In this document: positions 46,456-54,449 of the stretch, piece after piece
Numbering within the stretch: the first letter of the stretch is position 1
Layout of the letters: the number at the start of each line of letters is the position of its first letter
Assembly (NCBI RefSeq): GCF_026274175.1
Contig: NZ_JAPHNL010000321.1
Coordinates: 21,758 to 85,757, forward strand
Direction: 5' to 3'
Length of the DNA: 64,000 bases
Origin: Streptomyces beihaiensis
Lineage (GTDB): Bacteria > Actinomycetota > Actinomycetes > Streptomycetales > Streptomycetaceae
Program-made: the position numbers and the translations under genes
The notes under the pieces: model-generated
What the model was told of the DNA's origin: nothing
The model's input: the letters and a program-made list of their open reading frames with translations, nothing else
Database searches by the model: none

Positions 46456-47244
46456 GAGGAAATCGCCCGGCGGCTGCGCGAGGCCGCCGAGGCACACCGG
46501 CCCGACCGCGCGAGGATGCTGGCCCGGGTGCAGCGCGGCGCGGCCGGATTCGGGGTCCGCCATCGCGCGCGGCCGTTCGCGAGGTCCGGCACGAGGGTCG
46601 CGCTCGCCGGGGTCGTCGCCACCGGCATCCTGGCGACCGGTGGCCTCGCCGTGGCGGCCATCGTCGTGTCCTCGTCGCCGTCGGCCACCGTGAGCGAGCC
46701 TCCTGCCACCCCGTCCCCCACCGCCGGTTCCTCGCCCCCGGCATCGGCCCGCCCCACCCCCGCCGCCCCGGCCCCGGCCACCACCCCGGGCGGCGCGCGC
46801 CCGACTCCGCCGAGCGCCGGGCCGTCGGCCTCGCCGACCGTCGACGAGAGCCGGGACGGGGCGCTGTCGTCGGCCGGCTCGGTGGACCCGCACAGCACCG
46901 TCTACTGGACGCAGACCGACCTCACGCTCAGGACGACCCGGCCTCTCACCTCGCTCACGGTCGAGATGCGGATCGCGCAGACCGGCGGGGTGAGGAGCAC
47001 CGGCACCTGGCAGACACTGCCGGGCGACCACTTCACCGTCACCGTCCGGGAGGCGGGCGGCGCGCTGGTCTACCGCTGGGTGCTCAAGCCGGGCACGACC
47101 GTGCCCGCCGGGCGCCATGAGTTCGCCGCCCAGTTCAACAACGGCACCGGCGGGCACAGCGCCGCGGGCGACGGCTACCGCGTCGACGCACAGGGGTCGG
47201 GCGGCTCCGCGTCGGTCCGGGGAGGGTTCGTCCCGGCCCGGTGA
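46414..47244 (+). CDS. Membrane protein coupled to the ECF sigma factor
   Basis: Protein of 276 residues from GTG 46414. Residues about 1-55 are cytoplasmic and acidic then basic (VNEEIARRLREAAEAHRPDR), followed by one transmembrane helix (GTRVALAGVVATGILATGGL...), a Pro/Ser/Thr linker, and an extracytoplasmic beta-rich domain (TVYWTQTDLTLRTTRPLTSL; GDHFTVTVREAGG). It is probably the anti-sigma or sensor partner; the outer domain may sense carbohydrate or envelope state. The 5' end consists of three 18-bp repeats, so the true start could also be GTG 46450. Confidence 0.65.
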   Translation: MNEDEPVNEGEPVNEEIARRLREAAEAHRPDRARMLARVQRGAAGFGVRHRARPFARSGTRVALAGVVATGILATGGLAVAAIVVSSSPSATVSEPPATPSPTAGSSPPASARPTPAAPAPATTPGGARPTPPSAGPSASPTVDESRDGALSSAGSVDPHSTVYWTQTDLTLRTTRPLTSLTVEMRIAQTGGVRSTGTWQTLPGDHFTVTVREAGGALVYRWVLKPGTTVPAGRHEFAAQFNNGTGGHSAAGDGYRVDAQGSGGSASVRGGFVPAR

Positions 47245-47405
47245 ACGCAGGCGTGCGCCGAGAATGCAGGCGTGCACCGAGAACGCAGGAGTGCGCCGAC
47301 TCGACGCGTCGCCCTGCTTCGCTCCGGCCTGCTTCGCTCCGGCCTGCCTCGGCTCCGGCCTGCCCCGGCTCCGGTCTGCTTCGCTGCGGCCCGCCTCGCC
47401 CCGGC
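47243..47405. repeat. Two short tandem arrays before the GNAT gene
   Basis: Three 19-bp units GAACGCAGGCGTGCGCCGA (47243-47261, 47262-47280, 47281-47299, with one or two changes each) are followed by six 15-16-bp units like CTGCTTCGCTCCGGC (47314-47405). They fill the 193-bp gap between the sigma partner gene and the GNAT gene; no gene is supported here. Confidence 0.8.
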
Positions 47406-47437
47406 GCGCAGGGCGCCAATGAGGCTACGCTCGACCC

Positions 47438-48322
47438 GTGGCCGACACCGCGCACCCAGAGAAGCCGGAGACCGAGACCGCCGGCAAGCTCGTCCTCACC
47501 CGGGCGACCCCGCAGCAGTGGTCCGCCGTGACCGAGTGGGCCGCGGACGAGGGGTGGAACCCGGGGCTCCGGGACGTGGCCGCCTTCTTCGAGCAGGACC
47601 CGGGGGGTTTCTTCCTCGGCCATGTCGACGGGGAGCCCGCCACCGCCGTGTCCGTGGTCAACTACTCGGACTCCTACGCCTTCCTCGGCTGCTACCTGGT
47701 CCGCCCCGACCTGCGCGGCCGCGGCTGGGGCATGGCCACCTGGAACCACGGTCTGGCCCACGCGGGCGGGCGCGTCGTGGGGCTCGACGGCGTACCGGCA
47801 CAGCAGGACAACTACCGCCGCAGTGGCTTCGAACTCGCCCACCACACCGCCAGGTTCACCGGCACGGTCGGGCCGTGGCAGGCGCCCGACGGCACCGTGC
47901 GGTCCATGCGGCCCGGCGACATCGCCCGGCTGCACGCGTACGACGCGGCCTGTCTCCCGGCCGACCGGCCCGCCTTCCTCACCACCTGGCTGTCCACCCC
48001 CGGCCACCGCACGTTCGTCCGGATCGTCGACGGGCGGCTCACCGGGTACGGCACGGTCCGCCCCGCCCGCGACTCGTTCCGGGGCGGCCCCCTGTTCGCC
48101 GACGGCGCCGCCGACGCCCGGCGGCTGCTCAGCGCGCTCGCGGACGCCGTCGGGGGTGCCGAACTGGCGGTCGACGTGCCGCTGAGCAACGAACCCGCTG
48201 TGCGACTGGCCGAGTCCGTCGGTCTCGCCCCGAGTTTCGAGACGGCGCGGATGTACACGGGGACGGTCCGTCCGCACCGTGTGAGCCGCGTGTTCGGCGT
48301 GACGACCCTGGAACTCGGCTGA
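47438..48322 (+). CDS. GNAT-family N-acetyltransferase, two-domain
   Basis: Protein of 294 residues. The N-terminal GNAT domain (about 18-145) has the acetyl-CoA loop region VRPDLRGRGWGMATWNHGL, and SVVNYSDSYAFLGCYLV as core strands. The C-terminal half (RSMRPGDIARLHAYDAACLP; LAESVGLAPSFETARMYTG) is a second GNAT-like domain, as in the YitH/HolE-type bifunctional family. The substrate is unknown. The next 301 bp (48323-48623) are low-complexity C/G-rich sequence with GGCGACCGG-type repeats and no gene. Confidence 0.85.
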   Translation: MADTAHPEKPETETAGKLVLTRATPQQWSAVTEWAADEGWNPGLRDVAAFFEQDPGGFFLGHVDGEPATAVSVVNYSDSYAFLGCYLVRPDLRGRGWGMATWNHGLAHAGGRVVGLDGVPAQQDNYRRSGFELAHHTARFTGTVGPWQAPDGTVRSMRPGDIARLHAYDAACLPADRPAFLTTWLSTPGHRTFVRIVDGRLTGYGTVRPARDSFRGGPLFADGAADARRLLSALADAVGGAELAVDVPLSNEPAVRLAESVGLAPSFETARMYTGTVRPHRVSRVFGVTTLELG

Positions 48323-48623
48323 GGGCCGAGGAGGCGTCGCCCCCTTCCCTTCGCGCGCGGTCTCGCGGTCTCCCGGCCTCGTGGTCTCGTGGTCTCCCGG
48401 CGACCGGCCGACCCGGTGATCCGGCCTCCTGGCGACCCGGCCGCCCTGGCCACCGCCCGCCCCGGCCGCCCTGGCGACCGGCCGCCCCCGCTGCCCCGGC
48501 CGCCGCGCGTCCGACTCGCGCGTCGCCCCCCGCACGGGCTTCTCCCGTCCGGGGGGCGACGTCACGCAGGGGCTGCTCGGTTCTCAGGGGCTCGGGGCCC
48601 TCCGTACGCCTCGGCGCCGCGCG

Positions 48624-49358
48624 TCAGCGCTCGCTCCCGCCCTCGCCCTCCGAGCCGCCTTCGGACTCCCACTTGGCCTCCGCCTCGGCCTCGGCCTGTT
48701 TGGCCCGGACCTCCGGGGTGAGGGAGCCACGCGGACTGCCGTCCACCGAGGACAACGGCTCCGAGTCAGGCACCTCCGTGGCGGCGGGCGGCTCCACGAG
48801 CCAGTCCGGATTGGCCTGCTTGTCCCACCACTTCCACGCGGCGAACGCGCCACACGTCAGCACGCCGAGCACCGCCAGCGTCTTGGCGCGCCGTCCGGCA
48901 CGGGCCCGGCGGGCGTGCTTGCGGGCCAGCTTCTCGATCTCCTTCGGCGTCACCTGCCCGCGCAGCGCGGCCAGCGCCGCGGCGCCACGCTGCACCGCCT
49001 CCTCGCGGGCGGGCTGGGCCGCCGCCACCGCCTGTTCGATACGCGGCTTCGAGTACTGCGCGGCCTGCCGGGCCGCCTCACGGGTGCGCAGCGCCGCCTC
49101 CTGCGCGGCATGGTCGACCTTCGGCGGCACGTGGCAACGGGCCTGCTCGATGCGTGGCGCGACGTGGGCGACGTATTGGACGCGAGCCTGGTCGGCGGCC
49201 TGATGGACCTTCGGGGCGAGTACGACGCGTGCCTCGCGCGCGTACTGCGTCGCCATGTCCCTGGCCGTTCCGGCGTAGGGCGCCACCACGTCTGCGGCGT
49301 GCTGCACGCTGTCCTTCGCCGAGCCGGTCGCGGCGCGCACCCTGTCGATGCGGGTCAC
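48624..49358 (-). CDS. DUF5324 / CwsA-like membrane protein
   Basis: Protein of 244 residues from GTG 49358 (GAGGAGGA upstream), beginning VTRIDRVRAATGSAKDSVQH. The first 150 residues are Ala/Arg/Gln-rich amphipathic helix, probably coiled coil or membrane-associated, then KTLAVLGVLTCGAFAAWKWW is one membrane segment, and the tail is acidic. Conserved near crgA and ppi in Streptomyces. A wall or division role by analogy with mycobacterial CwsA is only suggestive. Confidence 0.8.
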   Translation of the reverse strand: MTRIDRVRAATGSAKDSVQHAADVVAPYAGTARDMATQYAREARVVLAPKVHQAADQARVQYVAHVAPRIEQARCHVPPKVDHAAQEAALRTREAARQAAQYSKPRIEQAVAAAQPAREEAVQRGAAALAALRGQVTPKEIEKLARKHARRARAGRRAKTLAVLGVLTCGAFAAWKWWDKQANPDWLVEPPAATEVPDSEPLSSVDGSPRGSLTPEVRAKQAEAEAEAKWESEGGSEGEGGSER

Positions 49359-49602
49359 GGGATCCTCCTCCTCGGTGGCGTACGGGTATTTCACCTTTCC
49401 ACCCTTTCGCCGATCATGCGCGCCAGACGTGTCAATGCGGTGGAAATGCGGTGATACGGAGTGGTTCGCTGGTGGTTCGGGAGTGGTTCGGGGGCGGCTC
49501 GGGGGCCTTGACGGTCTTGACAGCGACGGTGTCACGGGTCACGCCGCACGGGCACGGTCGTGCGAGGATCGGACGGCACAGAAACCGACGGAAGGCAGGA
49601 TC

Positions 49603-50130
49603 GTGGCCGAGCAGCTCTACGCCACCCTGAAGACCACCATGGGCGACATCGGAATCCGGCTGCTGCCGAACCACGCTCCCAAGACGGTCAAGAACTTCGT
49701 GGAGCTCGCCAAGGGCGAGCGCGAGTGGACGAATCCGGAGACCGGCGAGAAGTCCACCACCCCTCTCTATGACGGCACGGTCTTCCACCGCGTCATCAGC
49801 GGCTTCATGATCCAGGGCGGCGACCCGCTGGGCAACGGCACGGGCGGCCCCGGCTACCAGTTCGAGGACGAGTTCCACCCGGACCTGGCTTTCACACAGC
49901 CCTATCTGCTCGCCATGGCCAACGCGGGTCCGGCCACCAACGGCTCGCAGTTCTTCATCACCGTCGAGCCGACCGCCTGGCTCACCCGCAAGCACACGAT
50001 CTTCGGCGAGGTCGCCGACGAGGCCGGCAAGAAGGTCGTCGACGCCATCGCGGCGACGCCGACCAACCCGCGCACCGACCGCCCCGTCACCGACGTGGTC
50101 GTCGAGTCGGTCGTCGTGGAGACCCGCTAG
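49603..50130 (+). CDS. Peptidyl-prolyl cis-trans isomerase, cyclophilin type
   Basis: Protein of 175 residues from GTG 49603, no signal peptide, so cytoplasmic. Cyclophilin motifs are present: TVFHRVISGFMIQGGDPLGN (catalytic Arg and the Phe/Met pocket), GTGGPGYQFEDEF, and NGSQFFITVEPTAWLTRKHT. It catalyses proline isomerisation in folding. It is followed by a terminator. The order DUF5324-ppi-rhomboid-crgA is standard in Streptomyces and mycobacteria. Confidence 0.95.
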   Translation: MAEQLYATLKTTMGDIGIRLLPNHAPKTVKNFVELAKGEREWTNPETGEKSTTPLYDGTVFHRVISGFMIQGGDPLGNGTGGPGYQFEDEFHPDLAFTQPYLLAMANAGPATNGSQFFITVEPTAWLTRKHTIFGEVADEAGKKVVDAIAATPTNPRTDRPVTDVVVESVVVETR

Positions 50131-50143
50131 CGGGAACCAATGA

Positions 50144-50173
50144 GCCCCGTCCGTCCGTAAGGATGGACGGGGC
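50144..50173 (+). terminator. Terminator after the cyclophilin gene
   Basis: GCCCCGTCC (50144-50152) pairs perfectly with GGACGGGGC (50165-50173), 13 bp after the stop; an inner partial GTCC/GGAT pairing may extend it. Confidence 0.7.
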
Positions 50174-50203
50174 GAGGCTTTGCCGCGCCGGCGCACCGGC
50201 GGC

Positions 50204-50275
50204 CCACCGCACCAGCGGGGCACCGCGCCACCGCACCAGCGGGGCACCGCGCCACCGCACCAGCGGGGCACCGCG
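50204..50275. repeat. Three perfect 24-bp tandem repeats upstream of the rhomboid gene
   Basis: The 24-bp unit beginning CCACCGCACCAGCGGGGCAC occurs three times without change at 50204-50227, 50228-50251 and 50252-50275. It is non-coding and lies between the cyclophilin terminator and the rhomboid ribosome-binding site. Confidence 0.85.
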
Positions 50276-50318
50276 CCACCGCCCACGCTCTACCGCTTCA
50301 CCGGAGGGGACGACCGCC

Positions 50319-51251
50319 ATGGAACAGGCTCCCGGGGGCCCGGCCCCACGCGATCCACAGGGCCCGCACGATCCGCACGATCCGCGGGACGGCCGGCGCG
50401 CGACGCCCGTCTGCTACCGGCACCCCGGTCGCCAGACGGGCATCCGATGCACCCGCTGCGAGCGGCCCATCTGCCCCGAGTGCATGGTCAGCGCGTCCGT
50501 CGGTTTCCAGTGCCCGGACTGTGTGCGCAGCGGCTCGGGCACCGGGCACGCCCCCGGCGCCAACCGGCCGCGGACCGTCGCGGGCGGCACCGTCACCGCG
50601 GACCCGCGGCTCGTCACGAAGGTCATCGTCGGGCTCTGCGTGGCCGCGTACGTGGTGCAGAAGGTCGTGGGTGACCAGTTCACCGAGCGGTTCGAGATGC
50701 TGGGCCTCGCCTGGGTGCCGGACCTCGGCTCCCTCCAGGGCGTCGCCGAGGGCCAGTGGTACCGCCTGCTGACCGCGATGTTCCTGCACGCCAGCGTCAT
50801 GCACATCGGCTTCAACATGCTCAGCCTGTGGTGGATCGGCGGCCCGCTGGAGGCGGCCCTGGGCCGCGCCCGCTACATCGCGCTCTACTTCGTCTCGGGA
50901 CTCGCGGGCAGCGCCCTGAGCTATCTGCTCGCCGCGCAGAACCAGCCCTCGCTCGGCGCGTCCGGCGCCATCTTCGGCCTCTTCGGCGCGACGGCCATAC
51001 TGATGCGGCGGCTCAACTACGACATGCGCCCGGTCATCGCGCTGCTGGTGATCAACCTGATCTTCACGTTCACCTGGGCCGGTATCGCCTGGCAGGCCCA
51101 CGTCGGCGGCCTGGCGGGGGGCCTCGTCGTCGGGTACGCGATGGTGCACGCGCCGCGGGAGCGCCGGGCGCTCGTCCAGTACGGGGCGTGCGCGGTGGTC
51201 CTTGCCGCGGTCCTGGTCATCGTCCTCGTACGCACCGCACAGCTCACATGA
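50319..51251 (+). CDS. Rhomboid-family intramembrane serine protease
   Basis: Protein of 310 residues from ATG 50319 (GGAGGGG upstream). An N-terminal zinc-ribbon-like segment has paired cysteines (CYRHPGRQTGIRCTRCERPI then CPECMVSASVGFQCPDC). The rhomboid core has six to seven membrane helices, the HxGFNM motif (HIGFNMLSLWW), the nucleophile in GASGAIFGLFGA and the catalytic His in WQAHVGGLAGG. Both catalytic residues are intact. Substrates are unknown. Conserved beside crgA. Confidence 0.93.
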   Translation: MEQAPGGPAPRDPQGPHDPHDPRDGRRATPVCYRHPGRQTGIRCTRCERPICPECMVSASVGFQCPDCVRSGSGTGHAPGANRPRTVAGGTVTADPRLVTKVIVGLCVAAYVVQKVVGDQFTERFEMLGLAWVPDLGSLQGVAEGQWYRLLTAMFLHASVMHIGFNMLSLWWIGGPLEAALGRARYIALYFVSGLAGSALSYLLAAQNQPSLGASGAIFGLFGATAILMRRLNYDMRPVIALLVINLIFTFTWAGIAWQAHVGGLAGGLVVGYAMVHAPRERRALVQYGACAVVLAAVLVIVLVRTAQLT

Positions 51252-51257
51252 GATCAG

Positions 51258-51483
51258 TTATCCACCGATGATGACCGAAGTTGTCCACAGTGCGTGCCGG
51301 ATCTTGTGCGCCGGGTGGGAAACGACCGCGCCCCTCGCCCTGACCTGGTGTTTTCCGGGTCGGAGTGAGGGGCGAACGGGTGATCGAAGGCGACTGGGAT
51401 AGTCGTACCGGCGTCAACGTCATGAGAGTTATCCACAGATCGTCGGATTGACTTTCAACACCTGTGGACGAGCCTGTGGATAA
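51258..51483. promoter_or_regulatory. Cluster of five DnaA boxes between the rhomboid gene and crgA
   Basis: Boxes: TTATCCACC (51258-51266), TTGTCCACA (51281-51289, perfect), TTATCCACA (51429-51437, perfect), TGTGGACGA reverse (51463-51471) and TGTGGATAA reverse (51475-51483, perfect). The last three lie within 55 bp. They are closer to consensus than most oriC boxes here. S. coelicolor has high-affinity DnaA-box clusters near oriC (H69, H24, D78) that restrain initiation; this may be an equivalent, not tested here. Confidence 0.75.
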
Positions 51484-51522
51484 CTCGGTCGAGCGCGGGC
51501 GGGCCCTGGTCGGCGACCGGGG

Positions 51523-51780
51523 CTACTTCCACTGCGTGGAGACGCCGAAGCCGGCCGCGATGAAGCCGAAGCCCACGACGATGTTCCAGTTGCCGAGCGC
51601 GTCGACCGGCAGCGAGCCGTTGGAGACGTAGAAGACGACGATCCAGGCGAGCCCGATGAGGAACAGGGCGAGCATCACCGGGGCCACCCAGCCGCGGCTG
51701 CCCAGCTTGACGCTGGTCGCCTGCTTCGAGGCGGGCGGCGGCGTGTAGTCGGCCTTCTTGCGGATACGTGACTTCGGCAC
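51523..51780 (-). CDS. crgA: Cell division protein CrgA
   Basis: Protein of 85 residues from GTG 51780 (ACAGGAGA upstream). The conserved N-terminus [15 protein letters not shown], two membrane helices ([20 protein letters not shown] and [20 protein letters not shown]) and the WK C-terminus match CrgA at its usual length. In Streptomyces it inhibits premature FtsZ ring formation in aerial hyphae. Its promoter side faces the DUF881 gene. Confidence 0.96.
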   Translation of the reverse strand: MPKSRIRKKADYTPPPASKQATSVKLGSRGWVAPVMLALFLIGLAWIVVFYVSNGSLPVDALGNWNIVVGFGFIAAGFGVSTQWK

Positions 51781-51953
51781 GAGGGGCTCTCCTGTCGATG
51801 CGCTGCGTGACCGCGCAGGGGACGGCAGCTGGCTGTGGCTGGCTCCGGAGCAGCGTACAAGGGGATACCAGGGGAACTGCCAAGGCCTCCGGGCGCTCCC
51901 CCGGGCGTCCGTTAGCGTAGTGCTTCCGCGGCTCCGAAGGAGATAAGGGTACG

Positions 51954-52886
51954 TTGAGCAATTCTGCCTTCCCCCAGGATCCCTCGGGTTCCGAGGATCT
52001 CTCGGGTTTTCGGGACGCCTCGGGGCGCCGGGACGCCCCGGGGGCACGAGACGACCGGGGGCCCCGGGACGACCCCGGGGCCCGGGACGTCCCCGGCTCG
52101 CAGAGCGCGGCGCCTGGCCCGCAGACCGCGGCGCCCGGCCCGCCGCGGCGGCCCGCGCGGCGCTTGCGGCCCGCGCGAGTGCTCACCCTGGGCGTCTTCG
52201 CGCTCGCCGGGCTGATCTTCTTCACCAGCTTCGACACGGCCAAGGGCACCAATATCCGCACCGACGCGTCGCTGCTCAAGCTCTCCGACCTCATCCAGGA
52301 ACGCAGCCACAAGAACCAGGAGCTGGACGCCTCCAACGGCGCCGTCCGCGACGACGTCGACCGGCTCGCCGAGCGCGACAACGGCTCGACCAAGGCCCAG
52401 GACGAGAAGCTCAAGCGCCTGGAGGCGGAGAGCGGCACGGAGAAGCTCAGGGGCAAGGCCATCTCGGTCACCCTCGACGACGCCCCGCCCAACGCCACCG
52501 CCAAGCTTCCCGGCTACCCGCAGCCCCAGCCCAACGACCTGGTCATCCACCAGCAGGACCTCCAGGCCGTGGTCAACGCCCTGTGGAGCGGCGGCGCCAA
52601 GGGCATCAAGGTCATGGACCAGCGCCTGGTCTCCACGTCGGCCGTGCGCTGCGTCGGCAACACGCTGCTCCTCCAGGGCCGCGTCTACTCGCCCCCGTAC
52701 AAGATCACCGCGGTCGGTGACCCCGGGAAGCTGAAGAAGGCCGTCGCCGCCTCGCACGCGATCCAGAACCTGATGCTGTACGTGAACGCCTACGGGCTCG
52801 GCTGGAAAGTCGAGGACGACGGGACGGTGACTCTTCCCGGTTACTCGGGCACAGTGGATCTCCACTACGCGAAGCCCGTGAAGTAG
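51954..52886 (+). CDS. DUF881 family membrane protein
   Basis: Protein of 310 residues from TTG 51954, preceded by GGAGATAAGG. The first roughly 75 residues are Gly/Asp/Arg/Pro-rich and repetitive. One membrane helix follows ([18 protein letters not shown]), then a coiled-coil-like stretch (about 105-160), then the DUF881 domain with [32 protein letters not shown] and AEAI-type [12 protein letters not shown]. Function is unknown; it is conserved between crgA and sortase genes in actinobacteria. Confidence 0.88.
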   Translation: MSNSAFPQDPSGSEDLSGFRDASGRRDAPGARDDRGPRDDPGARDVPGSQSAAPGPQTAAPGPPRRPARRLRPARVLTLGVFALAGLIFFTSFDTAKGTNIRTDASLLKLSDLIQERSHKNQELDASNGAVRDDVDRLAERDNGSTKAQDEKLKRLEAESGTEKLRGKAISVTLDDAPPNATAKLPGYPQPQPNDLVIHQQDLQAVVNALWSGGAKGIKVMDQRLVSTSAVRCVGNTLLLQGRVYSPPYKITAVGDPGKLKKAVAASHAIQNLMLYVNAYGLGWKVEDDGTVTLPGYSGTVDLHYAKPVK

Positions 52887-52923
52887 ACCGGAGTGCCGGA
52901 GTCATGACACCGGGGGGTGTCGG

Positions 52924-53601
52924 GTGCGAGTCGTCGCCAGGACGCTGAGCGAGCTGTGTATCACCGTCGGCGCCCTGATCGTGCTGTTCGTCGTGTACGT
53001 GCTGTTCTGGACCGGGGTGAAGGCCGACAGCGCGATGCACCACCAGATCGACGACCTGCGCGACCAGTGGGCGAAGAGCCCGGTGGCCTCACGGGTGGCA
53101 CGGCCGTCGCCGCACCGGCCCGCCCCGTACAAGGACGGCAAGCCGTTCGCCGTGATGTACATCCCGCGGCTCGGTTTCACGTGGAACAAGCCCGTGCTCC
53201 AGAACACGAAGGTCCCCACCTTGCAGAAGGGCCTCGGCCACTACGCGGGCACGGCCCGGCTCGGCCAGGTGGGGAACTTCGCGGTGGCCGGGCACCGGCG
53301 CACGTACGGCGACCCGTTCAAGGACTTCCCGAAGCTGCGGCCCGGCGACGCCGTGGTACTCACCGACGGGACGACCTGGTTCACCTACCTGATAGACACG
53401 AAGCCGTACAAGACGGTCCCCACGGACATCGGGGTCATCGACCCGGTCCCGCGCGAGTCCGGGTTCACCGAGCCGGGCCGCTATCTGACGCTGACCACGT
53501 GCTCGCCGGAGTGGGGCCACAGCCACCGCCTCGTCGTCTGGGGACACCTGGACGCCACTCAGCCTGTGGACGCCGGGAAACCCAAGGCGTTGCGCCGTTA
53601 G
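52924..53601 (+). CDS. Class E sortase
   Basis: Protein of 225 residues from GTG 52924. An N-terminal membrane anchor (ELCITVGALIVLFVVYVLFW) precedes the sortase barrel. Catalytic residues are His in VAGHRRTYG, Cys in LTLTTCSPEWG and Arg in HSHRLVVWG. Class E enzymes join LAXTG-tagged proteins, such as long chaplins, to peptidoglycan. Two more sortases follow at 54.4 and 55.8 kb. Confidence 0.93.
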   Translation: MRVVARTLSELCITVGALIVLFVVYVLFWTGVKADSAMHHQIDDLRDQWAKSPVASRVARPSPHRPAPYKDGKPFAVMYIPRLGFTWNKPVLQNTKVPTLQKGLGHYAGTARLGQVGNFAVAGHRRTYGDPFKDFPKLRPGDAVVLTDGTTWFTYLIDTKPYKTVPTDIGVIDPVPRESGFTEPGRYLTLTTCSPEWGHSHRLVVWGHLDATQPVDAGKPKALRR

Positions 53602-53643
53602 TCTGTTTCCGTACGGCGACGGAACGAGGGAGAGGGAACCGGC

Positions 53644-53805
53644 ATGTACGGCTGGATCTGGCGGCATCTGCCGGGGAACGCGTGGATCAAGGCACTGACC
53701 TCGGTCGTGCTGGTCCTGGCTGTCGTCTACGTCCTGTTCCAGTACGTCTTCCCGTGGGCCGAACCGCTTCTGCCCTTCAACGATGTGACGGTGAACGGCC
53801 AGTGA
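53644..53805 (+). CDS. Small single-pass membrane protein
   Basis: A 53-residue protein: MYGWIWRHLPGNAWIKALTS then a hydrophobic helix VVLVLAVVYVLFQYVFPW and the tail AEPLLPFNDVTVNGQ. Its stop overlaps the GTG of the amidotransferase gene by 4 bp. It is a conserved small gene at this place in Streptomyces; function unknown. Confidence 0.85.
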   Translation: MYGWIWRHLPGNAWIKALTSVVLVLAVVYVLFQYVFPWAEPLLPFNDVTVNGQ

Positions 53806-54449
53806 GCGCGCGAAAGACCCGCATTCTCGTCGTCGACAACTACGACAGCTTCGTCTTCAACCTCGTCCAGTACCTGTACCAGTTGGGCGCCGAGTGCGAG
53901 GTCGTGCGCAACGACGAGGTGAGCACCGCCCACGCCCAGGACGGCTTCGACGGCGTGCTGCTCTCGCCCGGACCCGGCGCCCCCGAGCAGGCGGGCGTCT
54001 GCATCGAGATGGTGCGGCACTGCGCCGCAACCGGGGTACCGGTCTTCGGCGTCTGCCTGGGCATGCAGTCGATGCAGGTGGCGTACGGGGGCGTGGTGGG
54101 CCGCGCGCCCGAGCTGCTGCACGGCAAGACCTCGCTGGTGCGGCACGGCGGCAAGGGCGTCTTCGCGGGCCTGCCCGACCCGTTCACGGCGACGCGCTAC
54201 CACTCGCTGGCCGCCGAGCCCGGCACCGTGCCGGACGTCCTGGAGGTGACCGCGCGCACGGAGGACGGCATCGTGATGGGGCTGCGCCACCGTGAACTGC
54301 CGGTCGAGGGCGTGCAGTTCCACCCCGAGTCGGTGCTCACGGAACACGGTCACCTGATGCTCGCGAACTGGCTCGCCGCATGCGGTGACCCGGGAGCGGT
54401 GGCCAGATCGGCGGGGCTCGCGCCGGTCGTGGGCAGGGCCTCGGCGTGA
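53802..54449 (+). CDS. pabA: Glutamine amidotransferase, aminodeoxychorismate/anthranilate synthase component II
   Basis: Protein of 215 residues from GTG 53802. It has the class I amidotransferase motifs: VVDNYDSFVFNLVQYL at the start, LLSPGPGAPEQAG (oxyanion region), the nucleophile Cys in VFGVCLGMQSMQVAYGG, and the His/Glu pair in EGVQFHPESVLTEHG. It supplies ammonia to PabB or TrpE; neither partner is nearby, so PabA versus TrpG cannot be settled. Its location between sortases is conserved in Streptomyces. The stop overlaps the next sortase start by 4 bp. Confidence 0.9.
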   Translation: MSARKTRILVVDNYDSFVFNLVQYLYQLGAECEVVRNDEVSTAHAQDGFDGVLLSPGPGAPEQAGVCIEMVRHCAATGVPVFGVCLGMQSMQVAYGGVVGRAPELLHGKTSLVRHGGKGVFAGLPDPFTATRYHSLAAEPGTVPDVLEVTARTEDGIVMGLRHRELPVEGVQFHPESVLTEHGHLMLANWLAACGDPGAVARSAGLAPVVGRASA

